A stretch of 64,000 nucleotides of DNA from positions 183,400-247,399 of the forward strand of contig VWPU01001221.1 in assembly GCA_013398955.1 (NCBI GenBank), in the 5' to 3' direction. The notes beneath the pieces are model-generated. The model made no database searches. It saw nothing but the letters and a program-made list of their open reading frames with translations, and was not told the origin of the DNA. Below, one piece after another: positions 34,901 to 47,139 of the stretch (positions are counted from its first letter, which is position 1; each line of letters begins with the position of its first letter). Position numbers and translations under genes: made by a program. Source of the stretch: Callaeas wilsoni. Its lineage: Eukaryota > Chordata > Aves > Passeriformes > Callaeidae.

Positions 34901-37140
34901 TGTGTGTTAATATCTCCTGTTCTTACAAAGAAGTTGTAACAGCATGGCTGAATCCACTCCCATAATGGGTTTCAGAGAAGAAAAGTGTGGCAAAAATAGG
35001 TTGCTGACACTTTATATGCATTAAGATGCATTAAGTTTACAAAAACATTAGTCACGCCCATTAATCTGTTATGAAAAATTGCCTTTGTGGTAATTCATCC
35101 TTTCTACTATTCATTGTATTCTGTCCCAGCCAAATAATCAGCATTTCAGAACAACCTGCCAAACATCAGCTGAGGCAGTAGTTTACAACTAACAGAAATG
35201 GGGCCTATTAAATTTATAAGAGCTTTGGAAACCAACCTCTGCAAGTCTAAGTACATCACAATTTCAGAGAGGCAACAAACCTTACAATTTTTTTATTGCT
35301 ATTTAACCAGTCAATACATGAGGTCTCTTGAATATTTGAACTCTTCATAAGGCTTTAGACTGTACAGTCTTGTAGATAACTAGCTTTACTGAAGATCAAT
35401 GTAAAACCAAATGTATTCATGATTTATGCTAAAGACTTTGACCTCTGGAGAATGTTTAAAGATTTCAAAAGAGAAAACTCAGGATGTTGGCACATTAGAT
35501 CACTATAGCTTTTCTGCATTGAGTTCAAGGAGTTTTTTTATGGTTGAATTGTTAACTGTAATTTTCAGTGATATGCTTTAATGCATGTACATTGTTTTAT
35601 GGTTGCTTTCAGCCAATTTAAAAAATGCAACTTACTTATATATGTCCATTAATAACTATGCAAATATGATAGTTTAAAAGAATGTAATTTATTTCTTCTA
35701 ACTTGGTATCACAAAGAACAAAATTGTTTTGTGGAAAGGAAAAGTCAAATGAGTGAGGTTCAAACTCAACAGCAGACATTTCATGAGATAGTGCTGTCTA
35801 GTAGAATAATTGTTGTAAATTCTGACAAGCTGGGTTAAAAACCTGGAAGATCTCTGTTCAATACAAAATTCTTCACCCCGTCAATAGTCATTAACTATTA
35901 ACTATATTTGCTCTTTCTTTCAGGCTTTTGAGCCTCTCACTTTTGTATGCTGGTTTTTCCATTTTGAGGCTTACTCAATAAATTCTCAGTGAGCATTTCT
36001 ATACTGTTAGTGTATTTAATTATCAGATATTTGTTATTTCCTTATCCTGAAAGGATGTCTCACAACAGTAAATTTCTTCTCTGAGATGAGTGTGTAGTTT
36101 TTGGAGTCTAGTGGATTGCTTTTAGAGGAGTTATATAATTTAGAGCAGTTAAAAAGCTTATATTGTTTTGGCACGTTACTCTATTAAGAGCAGGTGTGTA
36201 TTTTGACTCTCATATCCTCAGTCCTTTAGTTCTTCTGCCTGTGCAACAGGCAAAGAAAAAAAGATGCCTGTGTGAGTGGCAAAACCATTTATGACCACGA
36301 GACCTCCGTACTTCCTGGCCACGTGTGCTGGGTTCTGGCACTAGGGGAAGGTAAGGTGAAGGATTTTTTCCTGTGGTGTGACTCCATCCTCTCAACGTGC
36401 TGTAGTTTCACAGCATAGGATTTGTCCCTTCCCATTTATTTTGCATTGCGGAAGGCAGCAAGAGTGCAAGGGACTCTCGTTGTGAAAGTCACGGGGGCTG
36501 CTCTGCACGGCCTTGTGCTTATTCCACACCTCTGCTCGACACCACGGACTGAGCCAGGGCTCTCCTCTCCAGCAGGCAAATAACACTGCCAGCCTGGAGG
36601 CGGGAGGTTTGGATGGAATTCCATTTAGGCTAGACATGAGCATCATTGCTGCATTTTGAGTGAGTATGTGTTTGTTTTTTACTAAAACAAACGAGGACAA
36701 CCAGTCAATACAGCAATTTATGAAGTGTTTGATGGACTGATCACTGGCAGTTGTAAGAGAATGCAGTTTTTCTAAATCACCTTGTGTCGGTCATGATTGA
36801 AAATAGAGAAAGTTGTCAGCCTGCCTTATGCAGAAATTAGAAGTTGATTTCCCAAAGGTCCTTTCTGGTCTTTCGAGAAGGAGCACCTTTTTCTTGTCAT
36901 TAAATAAAAGCCATTTCAGCATGAATCATGAACTAATTGTTCATAATTGTTAATTGCTTTGGCTTAGTGTCTGATAAAATTCTGCCATTTCCAAACTTAA
37001 TACTAATTTTCCACTTGTAACACTTTGTAACAACGTGCAATAACATCATCCAGAATTTTTTTTCTTTTTTTTCTCCATCCTGAAAACATCCTTATGTGTT
37101 GGCGACTTCATTAACCATAATTTGGATGTTTTTAATCACT
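31970..37140. other. AT-rich intergenic DNA, no recognised gene
   Basis: No gene or repeat was recognised. A brief GC rise with short minus-strand frames at 36230-36620 has no identifiable product. Confidence 0.55.
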
Positions 37141-37149
37141 TTAATAAAG

Positions 37150-37330
37150 ACAACATTAATTTGTAGGTAGTGCCAAAATTTTAAAATCAGACTGTTGAAT
37201 GGCATCGAGTGAAATGCTTTGCAGAAATCTGAACATATTATGTCAACACAAGTGCATTTTTGAGAGAGATTAAAATCTTGTCAGGGACATCAGATTAACA
37301 ACTTCCAACTTTAGTGAAGGGAATAAAAAT
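37150..37330 (-). mobile_element. Probable ancient CR1 relic, minus orientation
   Basis: GTGAAATGCTTTGCAGAAAT then TATGTCAACAC and GGGACATCAGATTAAC resemble the reverse-strand RT segment of old CR1 elements, which encodes the FSKAFDT region. Low similarity, so the call is tentative. Confidence 0.45.
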
Positions 37331-37334
37331 TCAA

Positions 37335-38915
37335 GATAGCTTTTCAGTTTAATGGTTGAACTCATCTGAAGGATTAACCTGTCTTTCCCAAAAGGTAGAC
37401 TTTCATTTGCACAACTATATCTATCGCATGTTCATTTTCAGGAGCTTAGACCTTTTTTATGCTGCTTCAGTAACTGACAGATGAACTGGAAGACAAGTTT
37501 CATTTCACATACTTTAATTGTATCACAGCTCTCGGACCATCCAGCTTGCTTGCTGAAGCAGAGGAACATTGCAGACTTTCATTAATACCTGTCAGAAGTT
37601 TTAATTTACCAAAAAATAGTACTGATTCAGAAACAGCCTGCTGGATACTCTCAGTTTTAGAACATGCACTTGTCCAAAATCATCTCAAAGCTGATGGAAG
37701 TGTGTTTGTCTCAGAGGTAATAAATTTTCTACATCTGTGAGCAATTTCTGCTTTGATAAAGAGAGACAGCACGATTGTGCTCAGACAATATTCTAGAGTA
37801 GCACTTTGGCTTTTGCAAGTTGTCAGAGCTTGATTGACTTCAGTGGCATTGTTCCAATTTGCAGTGTCTGAGTATCTGACTCTCCTTCTGACTGCACTTT
37901 TTTTCCCCCCTTTCTCATCTGAACTTCTCATCTAAAAGCTCTACCTCACCCCTGAAACTGCAGGTGTTCAAATTCAGGTATTCCAGTTCCCAACTATTTG
38001 CTTCCTTGCACTGAACCCCAGTCTCCGAGAGGAGCCCTGTGCATCTTCTGGTATCCTGTGCATAATGCAGAGATACTCTGCTGTGTTTTGTTTATGGCAA
38101 TGTCTAAAATTTACAGCTGTTTTTTTACTCATCATTGTCACATAAACATACAGATATCCAGGTTGAGTGTCTGCATTTGTCTAGGATATTGAAAACAGAA
38201 AGAATTGTATTTTCCTGTCTGTGTATTGACAAGTGCTTGGGAAGTACAGGGGTTTTCAGTCGTTGTTTAGCTAGCATTCAGCATGATCTGTGTGTTTTCC
38301 GTTTGGCATCGCTTATGTCGTGCACCCACAAAGGCAGAGATATCCTTTCTGTCTGCTTCCTTACACCACAGAAGCTACTGATCAATAAAAAAGAAGACTA
38401 CCTTCTCTTCTTAAGGACTTTAAGCTCTAGAGTTCAAGCACAATGAGAAAAGTAACAAAAACACCTCTATAAAACAGAGTCACCACAACCCTCTTCTAAC
38501 TCAGAAGCTAAGGTGTGTAAAACATTCTCTCTTCCTTAGCCCCAAACACCACATAAGCCAAAAGATGAAATGAATTGCCTATTTGAACATTATTAGTGAA
38601 GAAATGCCTAATTCCTGTGTAGCTGAAGGTAGAGTCCAGTTTAGGTAGCCATCAAAGCAAGAGAAATGTCCAGCTTGTCAAAGACTCTGAGTACCTACAT
38701 GTTGTTTGTATCTAGTAAGAGCTGAAGAAGTTCCACCCTTCCAAAAACCAGACCATGTTCACAGGTGGCCTAAATCCTTCTCTTAAGCATGGACATTTGA
38801 ATGCTTCTGTCATATTTCCTCACTGTCAAGATGATGATTTCAGACAAACCTGCTTATTTAACCCCATTCCATCCACTGCCCTAAGCTGAGATGGAAATTA
38901 CAGCTGCAATATTTC
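37335..38915. other. AT-rich intergenic DNA, no recognised gene
   Basis: Nothing supported. Frames around 37680-38450 are short, overlap on both strands and lack domains. Confidence 0.5.
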
Positions 38916-38919
38916 CTAG

Positions 38920-39190
38920 CCGATAGTTGAGTTTTTTTAAAGAACCCTCAATAGTGTCAAGCCCAGTTTTCCTTAAAGTATTTTCAGATTTTTAATTATC
39001 CTGGATAATTAAGCATTTTCTCCTTTGCAGCAATTTGTGCTCATTACTCTCTGTTGTATCCTCAGTGGACATGAATAACGGTTTTTGTTCCAACCTTTGA
39101 CAAGCTGGAAGACCATTAAGTTTTCTCACTTTTGCCTTCTTATGCCCAACTAGCCCAGTCCTTTCATGTTTTCTTGTTTCATACATTATT
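38920..39190 (-). mobile_element. Possible old CR1 relic, minus orientation
   Basis: AACTAGCCCAGTCCTTTCAT near 39148 and the preceding CTTTGACAAGCTGGAAGACC resemble the CR1 segment that reads as AACCCAGTTCTTTCAG in younger copies. Weak. Confidence 0.3.
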
Positions 39191-39659
39191 TACAATGCTC
39201 CTCTCTGGCATTTTTAATAGCATGTTTGCCTATATGATGGAAGTAGGCAAACAAAGTCAAGTGCGTGGGATTACTAGGGGAAATCTTGCCTTTTGACGTT
39301 CTCAGTATATTAAAACCCATAAGCGAAGCAAGCTTTGTCCTTGATGCATTTCCACTGGATTGCTACTGGGGATTCTTTTTCATGTCATCTGTACAAGGAC
39401 ATGAACCTTACAAAATGTGCAGAGGTAGTAGGTTATTCATGGTAGTAAAAGTGACACCTGTCTGGGAGGCATGGTGCAAGGAACAGGTTTGCATGATCAG
39501 TCAGCAGAATGTCAGATAGGATTCAGGGTAGATGAATTGATGAGTGTAGCAAAAAGTTGTGTGAACTTCCCCTAATGGGCCCCAAATTGCTGTCACCACT
39601 TGGTGGGAAGGTTGGGATTTGGCATGGTCGGGTTCAGGGAAGGCAAACAGGGATCAAAA

Positions 39660-40060
39660 ATGTGAAATGGCTTCTATACAAGGAAGAGTTGTGTAACTGG
39701 TGAATCTTCTGGCTGGAAGAGACCCTTGGGGTGAGAGCCACAAAATAACAGCAAGCTTGGAGAAAAAGATAAGGCTTTCTCTCTGTCTCTTTATATAAAT
39801 AAAGAAGTCAGAGTATTGAATGAAAATAATGGGAGCCACAGTTCAGACAGGAGGAAGAATTACATTGCATGTTTGATTGTAGACTCGTGAATGCCCTTGT
39901 CCAGGGCATTGTGGCTGCTGGATTCAAAGGAATTTATCATGGACTCAGACAGAGACTGGAAAATTTCATGGAAAAGAGCTTAGAGTAACTAAATACACAG
40001 AGAAGAGCATACAGCTCAGGAATCTCCTGAAGAGGACATTGTTAGATAATGGGAAATCAG
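39660..40060 (+). mobile_element. Old CR1 relic, plus orientation
   Basis: CTTCTGGCTGGAAGAGACCC, GGAGCCACAGTTCAGACAGG, AATGCCCTTGTCCAGGGCAT, GTGGCTGCTGGATTCAAAGG and ATTTCATGGAAAAGAGC follow the order of the CR1 3' coding end and 3' UTR. Diverged, with no open frame. Confidence 0.6.
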
Positions 40061-40069
40061 GAAAAAACA

Positions 40070-42020
40070 TTCTTGTACTGAATTTTGGTGCTGTGTTTTG
40101 TGGAGAATATTAAGCCATGTGGATCTTTGATGTCACCTAGTGCCATCTTGTTTCTTAAAGTCAGACCAGTGCACTGACTTTTTGCCAGGTGCAACCAATA
40201 TTTCTTCTTCTGAGGAGATAAAAATGAAATTCTGGGCTTGTTAAAGACAATGACAACTTTCTCACTGACATCAGCAGATGGGCACTTCATTTCAGGAACT
40301 TCATCTACAAAAGATTGTCCTGGAAGAAAGCACTGGAACTGAAAAACCTTCCATGATGTTGGAATTTCTGACAAAATAGTGCAAAATTCAAGGTGCAGCA
40401 CAATATTAATTATCCCAAATGCACAGAACAAATGTACTGAATGGCAACTGTCAGAGACAAACTTAACCAGAGAAATATTTTGATTTATCATATTTAAAGT
40501 TTGAGATGTTATGATTTCTCACAAGATCTTGGAAACATTGTTCTGGAAACGTTCTCTGAAAAGAAAATTACTGTGACCATAACAAGGTAGAATTGCCTCA
40601 TTCCTGTTTTGAATTAGAACAGTTGAGAGGCTCACAAGATTCTAGTCAAAAGTGGAAGTGTCAGGGCAGAAAACAGCGGTTGATTTTAGAAATTATTGTT
40701 GTAGAGTTGGCACTGCTGCCCTGTTAATGGCTTTATTGTAGGAGATAGATACGGTGTTATATATGGAGAAACTTAATTGGAAGTTTAACTTTATTCTGAT
40801 CTAAAAGAGCTTTCTCTGTGCCTGAGATGACAGCCTCATACATTTGTTCTGATTGTGACATTGATCACTGCAGAGATGTAACCAAGTTTTTCCCTCTAAG
40901 GAAGATGCAAAATTTTTGTCCGAACCTATGGCACAAATGCTGCCTGTCCTCTCCTGTGTGTACACTACTGGGGACCAGATACTGTGTGGAGTGTCACAAG
41001 TGGTGTGAAATACAAGGAAGTGCTGGATCACTTAACAGCAATTTTGATGCTTTATAAAATCTCTAATGCTTTATGGAATCGTAATAAGATTGCATCAGTT
41101 CCCAGAAGGGGCTCGGACACCAAAAGAAAATGCATGAGTGTTTTAGTGCCCAGAATAGGATTTCAATTTTCCAGTTAATCCTCTCTCTACAAGAACCATA
41201 AACTCATGATTTATATAATTAGGTATCTAAAGTGAACACATGTACAGAGATATGTGAAGTGAGCTGCTGTTATTATTTATTGCTTGTTCTATAACAGTGC
41301 TCAGTAATCCAGTTCAGGGCAGAGCCTGATGTATGAGAAGCACTGCATACACAAGTATCAGGGAAGTTGCCTATTTGAAAAACAGTATATTACAAAAGTT
41401 ATTTCAAAATAAATTTTTTATGTCTAGAAATTTAGCTAGCCTTTTAAAATTAGATGGAAACAGCTTAAAAAAAGTTTCATTTATTTCCAGCTGAACAGTT
41501 TTGAAAGGAATGGAAATACTGCTGTAAGGAAAAGCTTTAAATGGTTTAGCAATATTTTTGTTATGAGGCTTCAGAATTCTACTTCCCATTATAGACAGCT
41601 TACATTTGGTATGCCTTTCAGTTCCTCACAGAGGTTCTCATTCCAGGTTTTAGTTTTTGACAAAGTGACCAAGTGCAATGTTGGCTTGGATGAACATCAC
41701 TCTGATGAATGTGACTCCACATCAAAGTGCACAAACCTGAATACTATTATGTAATCTTTTGAACTCAAAATATCTTTCTGTTGACATCAGAGAGAGGTGA
41801 ATCAGGGTCTAATGTGGCACACTGATGTATATTTTCAATAAAGGTATGCATTGTGTATAAGCTTGAAGAAGTGGTGTGATGCATGGCTCTGTGGCTGCTA
41901 AGAAATCAAGAAGATGCCCCTTTCCCGTGATGTGTTTTATGCACAGAGGTGACACAGACTGACATTCCTGCGGCTTTTTTCCAGGTACTTCTGAACATTG
42001 GGTTAATGTGCTTGACACGT
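40070..42020. other. AT-rich intergenic DNA with a 144-codon frame
   Basis: The frame at 40057-40491 on the minus strand is open for 144 codons but has no signal peptide, domain or splice context that I recognise. I treat it as chance. Nothing else is supported here. Confidence 0.45.
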
Positions 42021-42024
42021 CTGG

Positions 42025-42077
42025 TATGATTATATCACACCCTTGTCAAGTAAGGATTTTGCTGTAGTGGTGTGTCA
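42025..42077 (+). repeat. Dispersed repeat copy shared with 16012-16064
   Basis: About 45 of 53 bases match 16012-16064, including the identical run GATTATATCA and the phrase TTTTGCTGTAGTG; most differences are transitions. The element continues for an unknown distance; no known family was recognised. Confidence 0.7.
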
Positions 42078-42294
42078 GCAGTTTATGGGGGAGCAAGGGC
42101 CCATGAGCCTTAGTTAGGAAATAGGTTAGAGCCAGCTTTAGTGGGAATGGGACAGAAAAGATCTCTGCAGCCACAGCTGCATCAGTGAGCCAGGACTGTA
42201 TATGATACGCTGCATGCGGTACAGAAATAGTGATGAAAGGAGCAGCTGCTGTCTCCGTAGAGAACCTCTCAATAATGATCTTCAGAAACCACCT

Positions 42295-42505
42295 TTCACT
42301 TACCTACATTGTGGCTGGGCACTGGAGCAGCTCCCCAGGGCAGTGGTCACGGCACCAAGCCTGAGTTCAGGAAGCTTTTGGACAATGCTGTCAGGCACAT
42401 GGTGTGACCCTTGGGGTGTCCTGAGCAAGGTCAGGAGCTGAACTTCGATGATCCTTGTGGGTCCCTTCCAACTCAGGATATTCTATGATTTTATGGTTCT
42501 AGCTC
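42295..42505 (+). mobile_element. CR1 LINE 3' end, plus orientation
   Basis: GGGCACTGGAGCAGCTCCCC, GTCACGGCACCAAGCCTGA, TTTGGACAATGCTGTCAGGC, ACATGGTGTGACCCTTGGGG and GATGATCCTTGTGGGTCCCT, with the tail ATTCTATGATTTTATGG. Close to the chicken-type CR1 consensus as I recall it. Confidence 0.92.
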
Positions 42506-45500
42506 ACCTTATCTTTTCACAATATATTGATTCACAACAGCTGACTCTGAAAGGACCCAGAAGTTCAGACTTCCATTTTATCCATGAGCATGAGCAGTGC
42601 TCCAATTGTAGGTAGCTCTTCAATCTTGCAGAGAAAAGTATAGCAAGATCCAGGCTGAAACCAGAGGATTTCAAGCAAGAAATAAAGTATATTTTTTACT
42701 TGTTTCTCTTTGTTTATTTTAACCAGTGAACAAAGTGGATCCTAGAACAATTTATGTAAGTAAAAGTATTTTCTTTAGCCTTAAAATTATTGGCTTTGAT
42801 ACTTAGGTCAGGTAGCTGAACAGATTAAGTCACCATTGTCTTCTTGGATTTAATTCTAAGTGTTTTTTTAACTATAAAATGTATTATGGCAGAATTTAAA
42901 GACTGTCACAATGTACTGTCAGTTCTTAATTCTTCTTATTTAGTTTTGCCAGCACATTCTCCTGCCTCAGCTATTTGTTTTTTGATATTAATTTTGAAAT
43001 GTACATACAGCTGCCAAGTAGATATACTGGTAAGCATGCTCTGGGGTATGGATAAATAAGATAGAAGCCATAGAACATAGTTCTTTGAGTAAATATATAC
43101 TTGAGAGGGTGAAGTGGCTTTAATTAGAAAACTGTGCTCAAAGGACATTGGGAGAGATAGTACTAGGTATATCATCAGGGTATAACATCTAGATATATTA
43201 TGCTGTAGATATATTCTAGTACTTAACCTGAAGGCTCTGAAATGAGCTCTTTTCAGAGCAGTGATGCTGGAAAAGATTGACTAATGGTCTGACAATTTCT
43301 AAATTCTCCTTTTTAAAATTCTTTTGCAATAAATGTTTTCTACCTGACACTCACCAATATTAGATTTTTATCCTATTGAAATGCACGCTGAAGTGTCCCA
43401 TAATCTAATAAGTAAGTTTGCTAATCTTGTAGGAAAATCACATTTGAATGCAATATATTTTCTGTTTCATAGCTGTGAAGAAGTGCACATTTTTTACTTT
43501 GTTGTAGCATAGCAGTGTCTCACAGCCTGCCACCCCCAGAAAGAAGTGCTGAGACTCACAAGATTCCTACTTCTCCAAAGTCATTTATCCAAACTGACAC
43601 ATAGGCTTTAAAAGAAATGTTACAGCTGGCCTGGTTAAAACTGTGTGAGCTTCATATAATTCCCTTTTCATAGGAGGCACAAAGCTCTTTGTTATGCAGA
43701 TCTGTGTCTGTGCCAGTGATGTACTGCGTATCTCGTGCTGCTGTTCCTTCCTACCTTCAGTCCTACGTTCATAGAAGCTGTCTGATGTGGGAATAGAAAT
43801 CTGCAGGTGGGATTTCTAATGTGTATTAAGGTGGGGATAAGCAATCGAAGACATACTGAGGGTATAATGTCATGGCTTCTGAGCTTAGGGCCACATTTTT
43901 ACTCAGCTTCAGACAGCTAACTGAAAATAATAGCTATGACACATATTTTATGCAGTGGTTTTTTGAGTGCAAAGCACTTCACAAAGATGGTTAGAAAAGC
44001 TGTAACAGCAATTGCAGCCACTCTTTGCCTCAGTGACTTGTCCACCCAGGAAACTACTAATGGTGCAGTTCTGCTCCATGAGCTACTCCTGTCCTTTGAG
44101 GTCACTCCCTGCAGGAAAGTGGCTGCATTTCACTTGGAACAGAATTTTAGATGGGAGAAGGGTAAAGTATGAAAGATGAGAGAACTGGAATAGTCAATGG
44201 CAACTGATTCATGCAGATTTTTAAGGGCAGCCTGGCTGAGCAGGACCACTTATGTAATGGTTGAGCAAGTACCAAATGTAGGTACCACGGTGAAGTTACA
44301 CAGGTGATGGGAGAGGTGTTATTCTGCTGTGGAAAGTGGAGGCAAGATTGGGGTATTTCTGAGGGAGGAGCTTGTCCCTGAGCACAATAAACGTTGACTG
44401 TTTGTTGTTACCAGGTGCCTGGGTACTTGGGAAATTCAGATATGGTTGGAGTGGAGGTGGGACATAATTTACCAGATCTTCCTGAGAAAAGGATTTATCA
44501 GCTTGAGGAAAGCCTCCACTTCTGTCTGGACAGCTCAGGACATCTAATTGGTTATTTCGATCTAGTGATCTTTGAGTGTCGTGACAGGTGTGGAGTTAGC
44601 ATCCCACTTGAGATCACTTCAGCCCAAAGACAGGCGAGCAACTGCTAATGAATAATGCACAGGCAGATGCAATGTCCACCCCCAAACCAGTGACCCTCCC
44701 TCCCTAGTTTCAACTCCTAACACTCCAGGTACTTAAAATAGTCACAATCCATGCTATGGGACCTTTTCACCAGGAGAAAGCTTACCAAAGGGAAAGAGAA
44801 AATACTTCAGAAGCTAAATTTTTCCTGGTTGTCTTTTTATTATAATTATTTTCCTGCTTTTAGTTTGTAGATGATACTTCCCACTGCTTTTCTCCTAGAT
44901 CAAACATTGCAAGATTAAAATATATTTGCATTCGTGCTCTGTGATACCTTTTTATTCCTGTTTTAGTTGACGTAAGATTGCCTTTGCATTGTCATTCACT
45001 GCTTCCAGCACTCAGAAGTAGTGCCGAGTCACTGACTCTTCATGTCTTTTCTGAGACTTCCAATGATGACAAAATTTCATTAAATGTGGAGCATCAATTT
45101 TTTTTAGCAGGTTTTGCTTCCAGATGTTAAATTACCCCCCTATTTCATGTTTTTATCTTCATTACTTCAAGGTGAGTGTGAACAAGGGTAATCCTTCCTT
45201 TGATCCTGGTGTGCAAAGGGATGCATTCAGCAGTGTCTGTACCACGGGCTGGGGGAGGGAGGGCACATGAACAATGCTCAGCATCATTCCCTGTGGTCTG
45301 GAAAATCCTCTTCCAGCACACATTGCATTGTGGCAATTATCAGAGAGAAGGAGTCTCCACAGACCTCACTGTCAAGTTTCTTTTCAGGTGTGTTCGCTGT
45401 TGCACAAAAGTTTCTACAAAGCAGCAACTTACTTTATGAGACAGGATCAGAGGGAGCCAGGGGAGGTGGAGGGACTATGTAGGACTTTATTCCTCTTCTA

Positions 45501-46400
45501 CAGAATAGGAAGCTGCTGCTGTGAGTGCTTAAGTCAATGAAGCATTGAATTTGCCATCTCCCTGGGCTTGGATCATTAGCTGCAGTGTTATTATAGGTGT
45601 GCAAGTTAATCTAGGCCTGTTCCAATTCTCTGGGTAATTGAAACATGGGAGGAAAGCCTCATCCATCAACAACTTCTTCCTTTAGCAGTTACTTTCCTTT
45701 AAGCACCAGGGCCTGTTTTCCCTGGAGCATGTTATTGTGCTGTTACTAAGAACACAAATGTTCTCAGAAAGGGAAGACTTTACACAGCAGAGATTTTGGA
45801 AAGTGTTGAGCAGAGCTTGATGACATGTAAAATTATGTACTGTTTTTTTAAAATAAACTTTCTACTGAGCATGACTGATTAAATTTCTTTTTAATGATTA
45901 CATCCAGAATAAAAATAATGGCTGGGGGGCTTAGATATGATAATAAAGATTACTTACATCTGAAGTAGGATCACAGTTTAGGGAAAAAGATCTGCAGAGA
46001 AGGGGAAAGCTGCAAAAACAACAGCAAAGTGTGTATGTATATAAGGCATAATTTCCTGGGAAGGACGGGCAGGTACAGCAAACAAGAAAGCAGGATTCTT
46101 TCCTAATGACAGTAGTAAAGTGCTGTAGTCCTGGTTGTCCACAGCTGTAAATAGGTTTAGCTCCAAGAGGGAAATGAAAGCCTCTTGAAGCCTGTCTTTT
46201 GTTAGCAATAGTAACCTTTTCCAAGAAAGTCTAGCTAGGAATTCACTTCTAATAAGGTGTTTCAAGAATAGGCTTATTATGTCCAACATGGTCATGGTCT
46301 GTCATTTGCATGATGAGTATTGTACATTGTGATTAAATATATAGTGAATGACTTCAAACACTTCTGTAAGGACCTGCGCTTTTTAAAAAACATGACTTTG

Positions 46401-46423
46401 AGTCAGGTTTAAAAAACCTGACT
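46401..46423. repeat. Perfect 10-bp inverted repeat
   Basis: AGTCAGGTTT, three A, then AAACCTGACT: a perfect 10-bp stem with a 3-nt loop. It overlaps an imperfect direct duplication of TTTAAAAAACATGACTTTGA and TTTAAAAAACCTGACTTGGA. Confidence 0.85.
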
Positions 46424-47122
46424 TGGAGCCTAGCTTTTTGATCGTAAGCATTAGTGCTAATAAAAATAACCTTGAAATACAGAAATCAGGGACTCAAAAC
46501 AGTAAAGGTGAGTCTTCTGCTACCTGATTGTTAGAAATAATCACTAGTGGAACGAAATAGCATTTGTTTTTCATAGGTCAGTTCTGAAGCAATTAGTAAA
46601 CATAAGCATAAAATGGTACCAAGTATAGAAAGTCATAAAACTTAGCAAATATATTACCAGCAGGAAAAACGGCAAATGTAACAGGGAGAGCATCAAGGCT
46701 GTCTTAAGAGGGTTGTGAGATTCTAGTACTGATAACTTAGGATATTTTGCATACTATAGCAAAAAACTTTTTAGGTGATGTTATTAGATTATGGTATTAT
46801 GTACACCAAATTCAGTGCAAAATTGTTTATAGCCGCTGTATTTTTCTCTTATTTACGTTGATATAATCTATGGTAACAGTTGGCACAGAACGTCTCAGAG
46901 CAATTCTTTTAATGAAACCTCATGATCTTGTCTTTGGGTTTTTTCCAGCATTAATTGGGAATTCTCTGTATGCTCAGCTAACATGGATCCTCATCTTTTT
47001 CATGAGCCTTGTGTTCTTCCCAATGCACTCATGGCAAAATTAATTCCGAGACTCCAATTAAGTAAGTTATGATGCTGCCAGTAAGATACTAAGACACCCT
47101 AAAATAATATAGTGATATATAA

Positions 47123-47139
47123 ATATATATATATATATA
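47123..47139. repeat. (AT)n microsatellite
   Basis: An uninterrupted AT run of about 17 bases within a longer AT-only region (47100-47155). Confidence 0.8.

Noticed and set aside
40057..40491. 144-codon minus-strand frame
   Set aside because: No signal peptide, domain or neighbouring exon recognised; the length is not surprising for 64 kb searched in six frames.
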